Positions 1 to 9,140 of a DNA stretch of 64,000 nt are shown here, piece after piece (positions within the stretch are counted from its first letter, which is position 1; the number at the start of each line of letters is the position of its first letter). This DNA comes from a virus. The position numbers and the translations under genes were made by a program. The notes beneath the pieces are model-generated. The model saw nothing but the letters and a program-made list of their open reading frames with translations, ran no database searches and had not been told where the DNA came from. The DNA lies in IMG/VR virus record IMGVR_UViG_3300017971_000272, positions 1 through 64,000 of that record, one strand, 5' to 3'.

Positions 1-1
1 C

Positions 2-427
2 CAGGATGAAAAGATATGGGATGATGTTCTTTGTTACGAATCATCTGCATATTATGAGGGTTATTATTTAAATCAAATTGAACTTGCTATATGGCTATAT
101 AAAAATAAAGGACATCGTAATAATCAAATAGTATTACAAATAGCCAAACCTACCGATATGTTATTACAAGATCCTCCTTGTTTAAGGCATATAGATACAC
201 GTATTCAGGATAATAAACTACACTTTATTATCTATTTTAGATCATGGGATCTATGGGCAGGAATGCCTGCCAATCTTGCAGGTATCGAAGCTCTACAACA
301 ATATATGGCAAATGAGATAGGGGTTCAGCAAGGAGAGTTCATTGTTGAATCTAAAGGACTTCATTTGTATGGATATGCAGAAGATTTGGCCCGATTAAGG
401 ACAATGAAAAATATCAGTAAGAATTAA
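2..427 (+). CDS. Thymidylate synthase-type protein, C-terminal part
   Basis: The frame is open from the window edge, so the N-terminus is missing. The visible 141 residues match the C-terminal half of the ThyA/dCMP-hydroxymethylase superfamily in the form seen in archaea and large phages: the catalytic Cys in LLLQDPPCLRHID, then YFRSWDLWAGMPANLAG and EIGVQQGEFIVESKGLHLY. The family transfers a one-carbon unit from folate to a pyrimidine nucleotide. Whether the product is dTMP or a hydroxymethyl base cannot be told from this part. A dCMP deaminase at 44645-45115 would supply dUMP. The family is clear and the exact substrate is not. Confidence 0.8.
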   Translation, partial: QDEKIWDDVLCYESSAYYEGYYLNQIELAIWLYKNKGHRNNQIVLQIAKPTDMLLQDPPCLRHIDTRIQDNKLHFIIYFRSWDLWAGMPANLAGIEALQQYMANEIGVQQGEFIVESKGLHLYGYAEDLARLRTMKNISKN

Positions 428-445
428 AAAAATTAATAAATAAGG

Positions 446-474
446 TTGACTTTATTTTTATTCTCCTGTATAAC
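446..474 (+). promoter_or_regulatory. Sigma70-type promoter, shared phage family
   Basis: TTGACT (446-451), 17-nt spacer, TATAAC (469-474), followed by TGTACTTAA. The same arrangement occurs on the minus strand at 57645-57673, 59146-59174 and 62951-62979. It probably drives the rightward small-gene cluster starting at 510. Confidence 0.75.
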
Positions 475-509
475 TGTACTTAACACTAACCAAACAAGGA
501 GATAAAACC

Positions 510-791
510 ATGCAAACCATCATAATTCCATCACCTTTACAGTCTTGGCCGCATAAAACTAACTATGAGTACAGAGCGTTATTAGAGGACCGGAGAGGCG
601 AGAAAATAATAACAATTCAGGTGCGTGATACTACCGATTCAGATGACAAATGGGAATATACTCCTGGGAGATGGTATCTTGATAGTTTACGGAAAAGCAT
701 CAAGGATATAGTTTTTATTGATTATGGATCGGAATGGGCTGTTTGCGGTATGCAGGAGGTCATGAGAATAGCAGAAAATATCGATATATAG
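510..791 (+). CDS. Hypothetical protein, 93 aa
   Basis: First gene after the promoter at 446-474, with an AAGGAG ribosome site seven bases before ATG. The product is small, soluble and rich in aromatic residues. No family is recognised. Its place right behind a strong promoter suggests early expression. Confidence 0.7.
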   Translation: MQTIIIPSPLQSWPHKTNYEYRALLEDRRGEKIITIQVRDTTDSDDKWEYTPGRWYLDSLRKSIKDIVFIDYGSEWAVCGMQEVMRIAENIDI

Positions 792-843
792 TAACATATA
801 CCGGGACCGAAAAGTCCCTATTAAATAATAAAGGTAGATTTTA

Positions 844-1497
844 ATGGAAAATAGATATCGTTCTTTACTTGCAAAAAGAGATCTGCTTAAAAAACAACTT
901 GCTCAAAAAACAACTCAACTTGAGCAAGTTGAAAAGGATCATAAAAATCATATCAAAGCAAGAGCTGTTATTACTGAACTGTTAGAAAACTCTCAGGATA
1001 AAATGAAAAAAAGAGTAGGGAGTTTAGTGACAAGCGCTATGTCCAGTGTTTTTAATCGTCCCTATAAATTCTCTTTAGAATTTATTCAAAAAAGAAACAA
1101 AGTAGAATGCGTGCCTGTTATAACAGAAAATGATATTATTAATGATGATATCAAATATGATATGGGAGGTGGAATTCTTCCTATTATTTCCTTTCCTCTT
1201 CGTATAGTTTTTAAAACTATACAGGCTAATCCTACAAGAGATGTTATTATATTAGATGAGCCAATAAAAGGTAGTCTTAGCGATCAGACATTGGATAAAA
1301 CAATATCAATGTTTAACGAGCTATCTAAAAAACTCGGAATACAATTAATCCTAATAACCCATTATAAAGAACTGTCCAATGTATGTGATAAGGTTTTTCA
1401 AATAACTCATGATGGAAATAAAAGCATTGTTGAAGGGGATAAAACTGATGCTAAATCAAATAAAAATATTACAAAAAGAACAAGAACCAGACATTAA
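844..1497 (+). CDS. Rad50/SbcC-like ATPase half, lacks Walker A
   Basis: Residues 1-60 form a charged coiled coil. After it come an ABC-type signature region (DMGGGILPIISFPLR, about residue 106) and a Walker B/D-loop segment (VIILDEPIKGSLSDQ, about residue 135), then LILITH as H-loop. This is the C-terminal half of a Rad50/SbcC/RecF ATPase. At 217 aa it has no Walker A motif. It may dimerise with a partner carrying the N-terminal half outside this window, or act as a structural or regulatory protein. The following gene overlaps its end. The fold is well supported; the role in DNA repair or recombination is inferred. Confidence 0.7.
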   Translation: MENRYRSLLAKRDLLKKQLAQKTTQLEQVEKDHKNHIKARAVITELLENSQDKMKKRVGSLVTSAMSSVFNRPYKFSLEFIQKRNKVECVPVITENDIINDDIKYDMGGGILPIISFPLRIVFKTIQANPTRDVIILDEPIKGSLSDQTLDKTISMFNELSKKLGIQLILITHYKELSNVCDKVFQITHDGNKSIVEGDKTDAKSNKNITKRTRTRH

Positions 1498-1774
1498 AGA
1501 CCGGATAGGATTTTTTATTGTTGATGAATATTTTATTCTTAACCAATCTTTAGTTTTAACAAAAATAATAGAAAACTTTATAATCACAAATGTACAACAT
1601 TTCCCTGCTTCCAAAAGACTTAAATATACAGCTATGTCTCTTTTGTTTGATAAAATAAAAAATAATGATCCAGTACCACAATATGAGATTATTATAACTA
1701 AACAAAATGATCCACAACATGATATTGTAGTATATGATCTAAAAGTAAATAAAATAAAGGAGGCGATTTCCTAA
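1448..1774 (+). CDS. Hypothetical protein, 108 aa
   Basis: The chosen ATG follows GAAGGGGATAAAACTG, a good ribosome site, and overlaps the last 50 bases of the ATPase-half gene, so translation is probably coupled. An in-frame ATG exists at 1409 but lacks a site. No family is recognised. The pairing with the ATPase half suggests a partner protein. Confidence 0.6.
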   Translation: MLNQIKILQKEQEPDIKDRIGFFIVDEYFILNQSLVLTKIIENFIITNVQHFPASKRLKYTAMSLLFDKIKNNDPVPQYEIIITKQNDPQHDIVVYDLKVNKIKEAIS

Positions 1775-1812
1775 TTAATTTTTAATCTTTCATTTATAAA
1801 GGGAGGGAACTA

Positions 1813-2007
1813 ATGGACCATAATTTTGATAATGTTATTAACAACTTGATCAGTAATGGATGGAGACTTGATGAGAGATCTCCTAATTTCAAATTACTTG
1901 AACCTCCTGATGGGGATCTTAGAAAACATTTTAAAATGAAATGGAAAGAAATCATATATAAGAATAAACCATTATTCATTCCCGATTTCGCTTTATTAGA
2001 AAACTAA
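1813..2007 (+). CDS. Hypothetical protein, 64 aa
   Basis: Small soluble protein with a strong GGGAGG ribosome site. No domain is recognised. It lies in a tight run of small plus-strand genes. Confidence 0.6.
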   Translation: MDHNFDNVINNLISNGWRLDERSPNFKLLEPPDGDLRKHFKMKWKEIIYKNKPLFIPDFALLEN

Positions 2008-2021
2008 ATGGAGGATTATTT

Positions 2022-2216
2022 ATGCTTTATCTTTTTTTATTTATGATTGGATGGTTTTTTGCCATGTATATTTGTCAAATTTACTATAAAGAAATGTTTA
2101 AATTAACATTAGATAGATATCTTAATAAATATATTGAATTGCTTAAAAAGCTATCAGAAGAAAATGAATCTTTAAAAAAAGAAAATGAGTTTATTAAAAA
2201 CTCTTTAGATAATTAA
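2022..2216 (+). CDS. Small membrane-anchored coiled-coil protein
   Basis: GGAGG lies nine bases before ATG. Residues 2-20 are strongly hydrophobic (one membrane segment). The remaining 40 residues are Lys/Glu/Leu heptads, a short cytoplasmic coiled coil. Function unknown; the layout resembles small phage membrane proteins that modify host envelope processes. Confidence 0.6.
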   Translation: MLYLFLFMIGWFFAMYICQIYYKEMFKLTLDRYLNKYIELLKKLSEENESLKKENEFIKNSLDN

Positions 2217-2455
2217 TCTGCTAATAAATTAGAATCTAAGTTTAACTACATGACTGCACTAAAAGGTAATTGGAATGGCATTGAATAAGTTTTTAGTCCT
2301 TAAATATAACACATATGAAGTCCTCCTTTTTCACTGGATTAAAATGTGAATTATGTTTTATACTACTAAAAAAGAAAATTTATTAAATAGATGCGTAGAT
2401 ACTTTCCAGGTTGCTTTTAGAGATTCTATTTTATTATTATTTAAAGGAGTCTTTT
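2217..2455. other. Gap, possible 39-aa ORF at 2353-2472
   Basis: No clear gene. A 39-codon plus-strand ORF from ATG 2353 to 2472 ends inside the next gene and has a hydrophobic centre, but lacks a good ribosome site. I would not call it without translation data. Confidence 0.3.
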
Positions 2456-2644
2456 ATGTGGGATTTGGATAACTGGTACACTGGTGATTATAATATCTAT
2501 CAAAGTGATAGTAAGGATAATAAAAAAGAACAAAATGTTAATTGTTGGTGTGGTACTAAAGCAGTTAAAAAATGTAAACGATGTGATCAACCCCTTTGTA
2601 ATAATTACTTTTGTAAAATTGAACATAATTCTCAAAAACATTAA
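2456..2644 (+). CDS. Small zinc-finger protein, 62 aa
   Basis: Start set by AAAGGAGTCTTTT before ATG. The C-terminal half has CWCGTKAVKKCKRC, then PLCNNYFCKIEH, a HIT/MYND-like two-zinc pattern (CxC, CxxC, CxxxxC, H). This suggests a protein- or nucleic-acid-binding zinc finger. An in-frame upstream ATG at 2411 has no ribosome site. Confidence 0.6.
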   Translation: MWDLDNWYTGDYNIYQSDSKDNKKEQNVNCWCGTKAVKKCKRCDQPLCNNYFCKIEHNSQKH

Positions 2645-2654
2645 GGAGCTATTG

Positions 2655-2939
2655 ATGAAAAAACAACCTATTCGATACTATTATGTCACATTTAGTTATA
2701 TTGCTTATCCTATTGGAAAAAGGGAAGATAAGCAATTACATATAACTGATATGGTATTACTTGATACATCTGAAGAAGAATTACAAAGGGGATTAGCAAG
2801 AATACATATAGCTCTCAAAGATAAACTAATGGAAATAGATCAATCTATACCAGCAAGTTATATAGTTAGAACTAAAAAACAGATACTAAGCCATATTGAA
2901 GATGAGAAAAGACTTTTAAAAAATATTAAAAGGAAATAA
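2655..2939 (+). CDS. Hypothetical protein, 94 aa
   Basis: Start chosen by AAGGAGCTATTG before ATG, directly after the zinc-finger gene. Middle Leu/Glu-rich helices and a basic tail. No family recognised. A longer reading from 2484 would overlap the zinc-finger gene entirely and is not supported. Confidence 0.6.
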   Translation: MKKQPIRYYYVTFSYIAYPIGKREDKQLHITDMVLLDTSEEELQRGLARIHIALKDKLMEIDQSIPASYIVRTKKQILSHIEDEKRLLKNIKRK

Positions 2940-2940
2940 T

Positions 2941-3039
2941 ATGTCTAATTTTAGATATTATATTTTGAAATGGTATAAAAGCAAATGGAATAAACGAACC
3001 CCTAAAAAAAGGAGGAACAAGAATGGCAGATCCAAATAA
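2941..3039 (+). CDS. Possible basic peptide, 32 aa
   Basis: ATG follows AAAGGAAATAAT. About half the residues are Lys/Arg with several aromatics. It overlaps the start of the next gene, so it may be a coupling leader instead of a functional protein. Confidence 0.4.
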   Translation: MSNFRYYILKWYKSKWNKRTPKKRRNKNGRSK

Positions 3040-3376
3040 AAAATTAAGTGTTAAATCTTACTTTGCTATGATCATTACTCTTGCTACAATCTGCAGTGGA
3101 ATATTTTTTATTGAAGATCGCTATGCTAAGGCTGAAGAAACCAACAAAAGTATATCTATGCTAAAGGCAGAAACCACTCAAACATTTACTCAGATAAGAA
3201 AAGATCTAAGAAAAGATGCTTTACAAGCAAGAAAACAAATCCTCTTAAACAGAAAATACCTTCTTAGATCTTACAAAAGAAAATATCCCAATGATCCTGA
3301 AATCGATAGGGATATTAAAGAAGTTAAAGAAGAGATCAGTATTGTAAATGAACTACTTGATAGAGAATCTTTATAA
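3023..3376 (+). CDS. Membrane-anchored coiled-coil protein, 117 aa
   Basis: AAAGGAGG lies before the start. Residues 11-30 form one membrane segment (FAMIITLATICSGIFFI); the rest is helical and basic with heptads. It is the last plus-strand gene and ends one base before the stop of the convergent tail gene at 3377. No family recognised. Confidence 0.65.
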   Translation: MADPNKKLSVKSYFAMIITLATICSGIFFIEDRYAKAEETNKSISMLKAETTQTFTQIRKDLRKDALQARKQILLNRKYLLRSYKRKYPNDPEIDRDIKEVKEEISIVNELLDRESL

Positions 3377-3802
3377 TCACATTCCTGTAGCGTTTAAAAG
3401 TCTCAAACGTACCTGATACCAATCTTGAGTAGGGTCAGGTACGTTTATATAATCAGGTCTTAATACATGCGGTATAACCTCAACAGGCTCTCCTGATTCA
3501 TGATCAAATACCACATCTTTAGTAGTACCATCACACATTGTCAATGTCATAATATTTTGAGTGGCTCTATCTCTTAACTGAATCAATTTATCCACTTTAT
3601 CTTTTGATAACCAGCTACAATCAAGAATAATTGGCTGAGTGGCTGCTAAAGGGCTTATATTTTCTAAAGTAGCTGTTCCATCAAGAGCAAGTCTAACACT
3701 TTGAGGAACAGGAGTCCAGGCCCATTCATTTTCAAATATACAGTCCTCAGATAAATCAGTACTCAAGGGTATTACAGGATCTGATAAATTTGCCATACTC
3801 AT
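3377..3802 (-). CDS. Tail-tip associated protein, 141 aa
   Basis: Last gene of the long late transcript, after the tail hub genes. AAGGAGG lies seven bases before ATG. The content is beta-rich (TATLENISPLAATQPIILDC), typical of small virion or fibre proteins. Position at the end of the tail module suggests a distal tail component; no named family. Confidence 0.6.
   Translation of the reverse strand: MSMANLSDPVIPLSTDLSEDCIFENEWAWTPVPQSVRLALDGTATLENISPLAATQPIILDCSWLSKDKVDKLIQLRDRATQNIMTLTMCDGTTKDVVFDHESGEPVEVIPHVLRPDYINVPDPTQDWYQVRLRLLNATGM
3405..3446. repeat. Perfect 12-nt inverted repeat in coding end
   Basis: AAACGTACCTGA (3405-3416) and its exact reverse complement (3435-3446) with an 18-nt loop, inside the end of the tail gene at 3377-3802. 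The two convergent operons meet here without any gap, so it may act as a transcription barrier for one or both. Confidence 0.5.
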
Positions 3803-3814
3803 ATAAACACCTCC

Positions 3815-4045
3815 TTATACTATTACATCTGTACTTTGTGGCAATGATGGAGCTTGATTTTGTATTATTCCATCTAATATAAAACATTTATTTCCTACTG
3901 GAATATTTGATCCTATAACAGTATATTCTTGATCATATAAATCTTTAACTATGCTGTTATCTCCTGATATACTTAAAACAGTAGCTATCATTAAATCAGC
4001 TCTTTCAGATAGTCTTTTAAACTTAGTCCATACATTTGTTGACAT
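3815..4045 (-). CDS. Small tail-tip gene product, 76 aa
   Basis: The real start is the ATG at 4045, which overlaps the upstream stop as TAATG and follows AAAGGAGTTGGACA. An in-frame ATG at 4132 lies inside the upstream gene and is less likely. No family recognised; order in the tail module suggests a distal tail or fibre-attachment protein. Confidence 0.6.
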   Translation of the reverse strand: MSTNVWTKFKRLSERADLMIATVLSISGDNSIVKDLYDQEYTVIGSNIPVGNKCFILDGIIQNQAPSLPQSTDVIV

Positions 4046-5625
4046 TATGTCCAACTCCTTTCTACACTCACTATCTGTGTTACTTGTGGCAAAGATGCCT
4101 CTATGCTTACAGATGTTATCAAGCCTCTCCATACTTCAAATAAATCCTCTACTTGAACTATGTCTGTTGGAAACAATAATTTTGGTCTTACTGCTGATGA
4201 TTGAAGTGGCAATGGTAATCTCATTGTATAATTAGTTTTATTGTATCCATCTTGATCAAGGATGTTTCTGCCTTTTTCAGCATTGACTTGAGCTGTTGTT
4301 AATAAAGTTAACGATACACTTGGAGCTGGAATTGTCCAAGGTTCTCCATCTCTTTTTACATGGGTTATGTATCCAGCTTCTCTACCAGTGACAAACACAT
4401 TATCATATTTAGATTTTGGACTCCATTCAATATCTTGTCCAAATATAACTCCAGCAAGTATGTATTCATCTGGAGTTATGCTATCAAAGTTCTTTGGAGA
4501 TGTGGGATATCTATAATTAAATATCATTCTTTTTTCATATGTTTCAGATAATGGAAATCCACCTTTGGTCATCATAACTCCACCACTTGCTTTGACCACC
4601 TCACTACAGATATCTATAATGGTTTTATCCTTAACACTATAAATATCCCCTGGAATATTCCAATCAACAACATTCCAATCCTGGAACCATCCCTCAGCAT
4701 CTAATTCATAACCGGTTATTTGTTGAGCATTGATGCCAAGAGGATAAGAAGTGGAATCCCATGTTTTTGTTTGTAGTATAGCATATGGCTTTGCAAGGGA
4801 ACAGCTTGGGGATCTTCCTTGGATATTGTATGTTCCATTACCGTACTCGTAATTCTCTGATATTTGCTCTACCCAAAAATGCCAGTAGTATTCATTTATA
4901 TTCAATCTAACTTCTATAGGACCTTGACCTGTAGGTCTCGCGTATTCTGCATCAACTCTTGTATTACAAATAGCAGAAAAATTCCATGTCCAGGAATCTA
5001 TATCTGTACTAACACTTGCTGATAATATATTAATCTTTTGCCCATCACTTACTCTAATTAAAGTTACATCATTCTTTATCATGATAACACTCCCTGTTGC
5101 TATCCATGCGCTTTCACATCCTTGTGGAGTAGGACCTATAATTACTTTATCTTCATCATATTCAGCTTGGCAAATAACATCTATTACATTTCCTATGTTC
5201 CATCCACTTTCACAAAGTACATCAACAAATAAACCCCTACTCCAAGCACTTTGACAATTAACATCAACAAATAAGACCCTACTCCAAGCAGATTCACATT
5301 GCTTATCTATTGGAGTAGCTATATCCCATCCACTTTCACATAAAACATCGATTGATAAAGCTATCTCCCATGCTGATTCACATAATAAATCAACAGTAAG
5401 GGCTTTTGACCATGCACTGTTACATTGCTTATCTATTGGAATAGATCGTTCCCATGCTGATTCACATTGCTTATCTATTGGAATAGATCGTTCCCATGCT
5501 GATTCACATTGAACATCTTTAGCAACTGTTTTAGCCCAAGCACTTTCACAATCTGTGTCCAAAGATACTGAAGTACTCCAAGAACAAGAACAAGGCACAA
5601 TCATATTTGGATTTAATAAACTCAT
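4045..5625 (-). CDS. Tail hub/tip protein with CxSAW repeats
   Basis: 526 aa. Residues 12-151 are ten 14-residue repeats, consensus CESAWxxxxxIDxx, each with one Cys and one Trp. Two more degenerate units follow, then a globular region of about 330 residues with beta-rich segments (EVRLNINEYYWHFWVEQIS, PSVSLTLLTTAQVNAEKGR) like tail hub or tip proteins. It lies between the BNR-repeat tail protein and two small tail genes, where phages encode the distal tail complex. The repeats may form a Cys/Trp-stacked stalk or bind metal. Tail location is well supported by context; the fold is inferred. Confidence 0.65.
   Translation of the reverse strand: MSLLNPNMIVPCSCSWSTSVSLDTDCESAWAKTVAKDVQCESAWERSIPIDKQCESAWERSIPIDKQCNSAWSKALTVDLLCESAWEIALSIDVLCESGWDIATPIDKQCESAWSRVLFVDVNCQSAWSRGLFVDVLCESGWNIGNVIDVICQAEYDEDKVIIGPTPQGCESAWIATGSVIMIKNDVTLIRVSDGQKINILSASVSTDIDSWTWNFSAICNTRVDAEYARPTGQGPIEVRLNINEYYWHFWVEQISENYEYGNGTYNIQGRSPSCSLAKPYAILQTKTWDSTSYPLGINAQQITGYELDAEGWFQDWNVVDWNIPGDIYSVKDKTIIDICSEVVKASGGVMMTKGGFPLSETYEKRMIFNYRYPTSPKNFDSITPDEYILAGVIFGQDIEWSPKSKYDNVFVTGREAGYITHVKRDGEPWTIPAPSVSLTLLTTAQVNAEKGRNILDQDGYNKTNYTMRLPLPLQSSAVRPKLLFPTDIVQVEDLFEVWRGLITSVSIEASLPQVTQIVSVERSWT
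5173..5592 (-). repeat. Ten 42-bp tandem repeats
   Basis: DNA of the CxSAW repeats. Two adjacent units (about 5430-5513) are identical over 42 bp, so the array has expanded recently; the others have diverged mainly in the five residues after Trp. Confidence 0.85.
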
Positions 5626-8600
5626 TAAGAAGCTACATCCCCTCTTATTTCAAATACAGAGCTATCATCTGTAGTATCTGATGCCCTTGCATTTATCACT
5701 CTTGCTATCCACAAAGGAGCACCTGCCTCAATGGTATTAAATCGTATAATATTTCCTACCTGCCATCCTATCCCCCATCCGGCATTGCTTAATGTGAAAT
5801 AAACAGCACCTGTATTTGGGTTAGTAATAGCTATATTAGCTCCACCATCTCCAACTGTTATTCCTGCCTGAACTACTCCTAAATGCTCATTATTCACAGA
5901 AACAACAAAGGTATCTGTATCAATAACAGATGTAATTTCTATAGCCCATTTACCATCCTCAGCACCATGATTAGTTACTATTACTGGATATGTTACATGG
6001 TCATAGGTTCCATCTGCTGGATTGCCTATCTGAGTATCACTATATGTTGATCCATCCCATGTTTGTTGTGTGAACCATGTATCATATGATGCCTGTAAAT
6101 CTCCTTTAACAATAGCGTTGCTAATTGTTGTATTAGCTGCTGAAAAAGAATTACTTAATTGATTAGCTATGATTATTCTATCATGATAAACAGATTGGAT
6201 AATAACTGCCTCTACATTTACTCCATCATTTAAAATAGCTAAATCATCTTTTTTGAAAGCAGGCACCATTCCATCTGGAGGAAATTTACCAGTATTTATT
6301 TGATCATAATCTATGGGATAAGTATATCCCCCATAAATATAATCTACTAAAAAGGAATCAACAGCTACAGAATCATTAAAAGATATTATAGCATATCCAT
6401 TTTCCTTATCAAGAAAACCATTACCATCACCAGTTAAAACACCACCTACTTCTTCTATTTGTATATCTGATAAATCAGTAGCTTTTTTTGCTTTTGCTAA
6501 AAAAGTATTTAAAACCAGATTATCTCCGGCAAGAACCACAGAAAAGTTTTTAGTTGTTCGAGGTATGGAAAAATATTCTGCAATAATGGATGAGATAACA
6601 TCTGTTCCATCTGTGCTTGTTAAATTGCCAGTTCCCAAAGTATAATTGAAATCTCCTGCTACATCCGGAAAACCTGACATATCTGTTACATTACTTGCTA
6701 CAAATGATCCATTAATGCCATAAGTGCCTGAAAAAGAAAATATACCATCCGGAGAATAAGCCCCACTTCTTACTCCAAGATCTATATTTGAATAGAATGG
6801 GCTAAATACTTGCTCAACAAGCCAAGTTTCACCATTATCATTTGTGTAAAGCACTATACCTACTTTAGCTGTAGTGGGATAATTATTTGCGCTCTTAACA
6901 GGCACTACAAAAGTTTTTTGACCGTTATTAAAAACAGGACCAAAATTTGCTGTAGTTACTGAACCCCAATCAGGTATACTATCTATAATTTTGGATAATA
7001 GAGTGCTCCAGGTTTTCCCACCATCAGTTGATCTTAAAACTTCATTATTAGTTGTGGTAAGCATCCATGTGTTATTAGATTTATTACAAGATACTCCTGT
7101 TATATCGCCTGTTATGCCTGTATTCTTAGCTGTGTAGGTTTGTCCATCAGAACTGTAATAAAGTATGGATGTGTTAAGAGTCCATACTATAATTACATCA
7201 TCTCCATTTTCATCAGTCCCCTCAGCAGCACCTCCAAGAGTATATCCGAATATTTGAGCACTTACAGTCCAGTTACTATAATCATCACTGTACATAACCT
7301 TATTTTCTCTTGAAACAAGAACTATCCTTCCATTTACTTGAGCAGCTCCTCTCACATCTGCCCATTCTCCTGCTACCCATCCCGATGCATTTTTCAAATC
7401 AATATGGGACCATACTCCAGCAGTACCATCTCTAACAATCACTCCCCATTCTTCTGTTGTTGATTGTGATGTGCCAAATACAAATTGTTTATCATTAACT
7501 GAATCATAGTACATGCCTCTTATCTGCTCTACCCAATAACCAAAACTCTGTCCATCTATCTGATCCCCTTTTTGAAGCACAACAACATAATCATATCCAT
7601 TACTACCTGAGTACACTCTTGGGGCCTTAGTGTACTGTCCTGGAACCTGAGTATCAGGCACAAAAAAAGTATCTTTGTGATAATAAGTTTTATAAAGATT
7701 ATATGTTCTATTATCATAATTGCTCCCTTGATCATCTCCAGGACCTATTATTGTCCGTTTATCCCATTGTAATACACCATTGCCATTATCTATTACATTA
7801 TAAGGGCCTCCACTTGTTAATGATACTTTCAACAATATAGATCCAGGATTAATACTGGACATTCCAAAATCAAGAGGTATAGGTAAATTACCTGGATTCC
7901 CGCATGGAATATTTTCTTGTTCAGTAAATCCTACTTCACTTTGATATTCATATATCAAATGTGTTCCTATATCAGGAGCATTATCTAAATTGATGGATAC
8001 CAAATCTGTATCAAGATCAATAGTACCTGTCCCATAACCATCAATAGTACCTGTTCCATCATCTTGCAGTTGTTCCCATTTATTATTCACTCTTACTTTT
8101 ATAACAAGAGTACCTACTTTTATAGGACCATATTCCATTATTTTATTATAATTAGTTTGTCCCTCAGAAACTAACAAACTATCACTATACCAAGGCTGTA
8201 AAATCCCATTAACATATTTATTCAGTTTATCTATCCAATAATTATCTATTACACTTGCTAATGGAAAAGGAGCATAGTCTTCAATCACAATATTATTTAA
8301 TATTGTAGGGATTAATCTTACCTTAGAGGTATCAACACGTAGTACAGTATCAAAAGGGGAAGCATCTTGTCCTAATTTAATATGACCATAACATTTCCAG
8401 CTTGGATTTATAGTAGTTTGATTTAAAGTTTTTCCAGCATCATGAGCATATTCTAATGTATCTGAAAAATAAATTGCCTTATAAATAATCCTATGTACTC
8501 TTCCTTCATTGTAAGTGATATCATCTATTATTGTCTCTACTTTATTGATCTGTCTAAATTCAGTTTTAACCCCATCAACAATAACAACTATATCTCCTAC

Positions 8601-9128
8601 ACTAACTGACAATGTGTTTATTTGCTCAGATACTATTTTCCATTGCTGTATAACATTCCCATCATAAGTCACAACAAACTCTTTGTATCTTTCTATCTCT
8701 GATGCTTTAAATATCATTTTCTCATCACCTGCATTAGTTGGATATGCAGATACAGCATCACCATAAGGAATTCCACTATCTATAGTATAAGATTCTAACA
8801 CTTCTTGCATACCACCAGCTCCACCTTTTATTTGGGCATTATCATCAGTGTTAAATAAAATAATGGAAACATTTTCATCATCTGGTGGTAACTTAACTAC
8901 AAAATGAGATCCACCATACACATCAGTATTGTCAGAATCTACTTTTATCCATACTTTTCTTAACTGAATACGACCATATAATCTATCTATGCGGGTAATA
9001 TTACCAAAAAGATTATTCATTGGAGAGGCACAATCAACAGTGGTATTCCCCATATATCCACCACTCTGATCTGTATCTGTCATATTCTCAGAATTGTACA
9101 GTTTAATATCATTTGAATCTATAGTCAT
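5625..9128 (-). CDS. Large tail protein with BNR/sialidase-like repeats
   Basis: 1167 aa, directly downstream of the tape measure and overlapping the next tail gene. Residues about 530-780 contain Asp-box blades (SDDYSNWTV, SSDGQTYTA, STDGGKTWSTL, TNDNGETWL), which indicates a beta-propeller like sialidases and many receptor-binding proteins. N-terminal and C-terminal parts are beta-rich and rich in Gly/Asp/Asn. Probably a distal tail or receptor-binding protein that contacts the cell surface. No catalytic sialidase residues can be assigned, so binding is more likely than cleavage. Confidence 0.7.
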   Translation of the reverse strand: MTIDSNDIKLYNSENMTDTDQSGGYMGNTTVDCASPMNNLFGNITRIDRLYGRIQLRKVWIKVDSDNTDVYGGSHFVVKLPPDDENVSIILFNTDDNAQIKGGAGGMQEVLESYTIDSGIPYGDAVSAYPTNAGDEKMIFKASEIERYKEFVVTYDGNVIQQWKIVSEQINTLSVSVGDIVVIVDGVKTEFRQINKVETIIDDITYNEGRVHRIIYKAIYFSDTLEYAHDAGKTLNQTTINPSWKCYGHIKLGQDASPFDTVLRVDTSKVRLIPTILNNIVIEDYAPFPLASVIDNYWIDKLNKYVNGILQPWYSDSLLVSEGQTNYNKIMEYGPIKVGTLVIKVRVNNKWEQLQDDGTGTIDGYGTGTIDLDTDLVSINLDNAPDIGTHLIYEYQSEVGFTEQENIPCGNPGNLPIPLDFGMSSINPGSILLKVSLTSGGPYNVIDNGNGVLQWDKRTIIGPGDDQGSNYDNRTYNLYKTYYHKDTFFVPDTQVPGQYTKAPRVYSGSNGYDYVVVLQKGDQIDGQSFGYWVEQIRGMYYDSVNDKQFVFGTSQSTTEEWGVIVRDGTAGVWSHIDLKNASGWVAGEWADVRGAAQVNGRIVLVSRENKVMYSDDYSNWTVSAQIFGYTLGGAAEGTDENGDDVIIVWTLNTSILYYSSDGQTYTAKNTGITGDITGVSCNKSNNTWMLTTTNNEVLRSTDGGKTWSTLLSKIIDSIPDWGSVTTANFGPVFNNGQKTFVVPVKSANNYPTTAKVGIVLYTNDNGETWLVEQVFSPFYSNIDLGVRSGAYSPDGIFSFSGTYGINGSFVASNVTDMSGFPDVAGDFNYTLGTGNLTSTDGTDVISSIIAEYFSIPRTTKNFSVVLAGDNLVLNTFLAKAKKATDLSDIQIEEVGGVLTGDGNGFLDKENGYAIISFNDSVAVDSFLVDYIYGGYTYPIDYDQINTGKFPPDGMVPAFKKDDLAILNDGVNVEAVIIQSVYHDRIIIANQLSNSFSAANTTISNAIVKGDLQASYDTWFTQQTWDGSTYSDTQIGNPADGTYDHVTYPVIVTNHGAEDGKWAIEITSVIDTDTFVVSVNNEHLGVVQAGITVGDGGANIAITNPNTGAVYFTLSNAGWGIGWQVGNIIRFNTIEAGAPLWIARVINARASDTTDDSSVFEIRGDVAS

Positions 9129-9140
9129 AATTCCTCCCTG

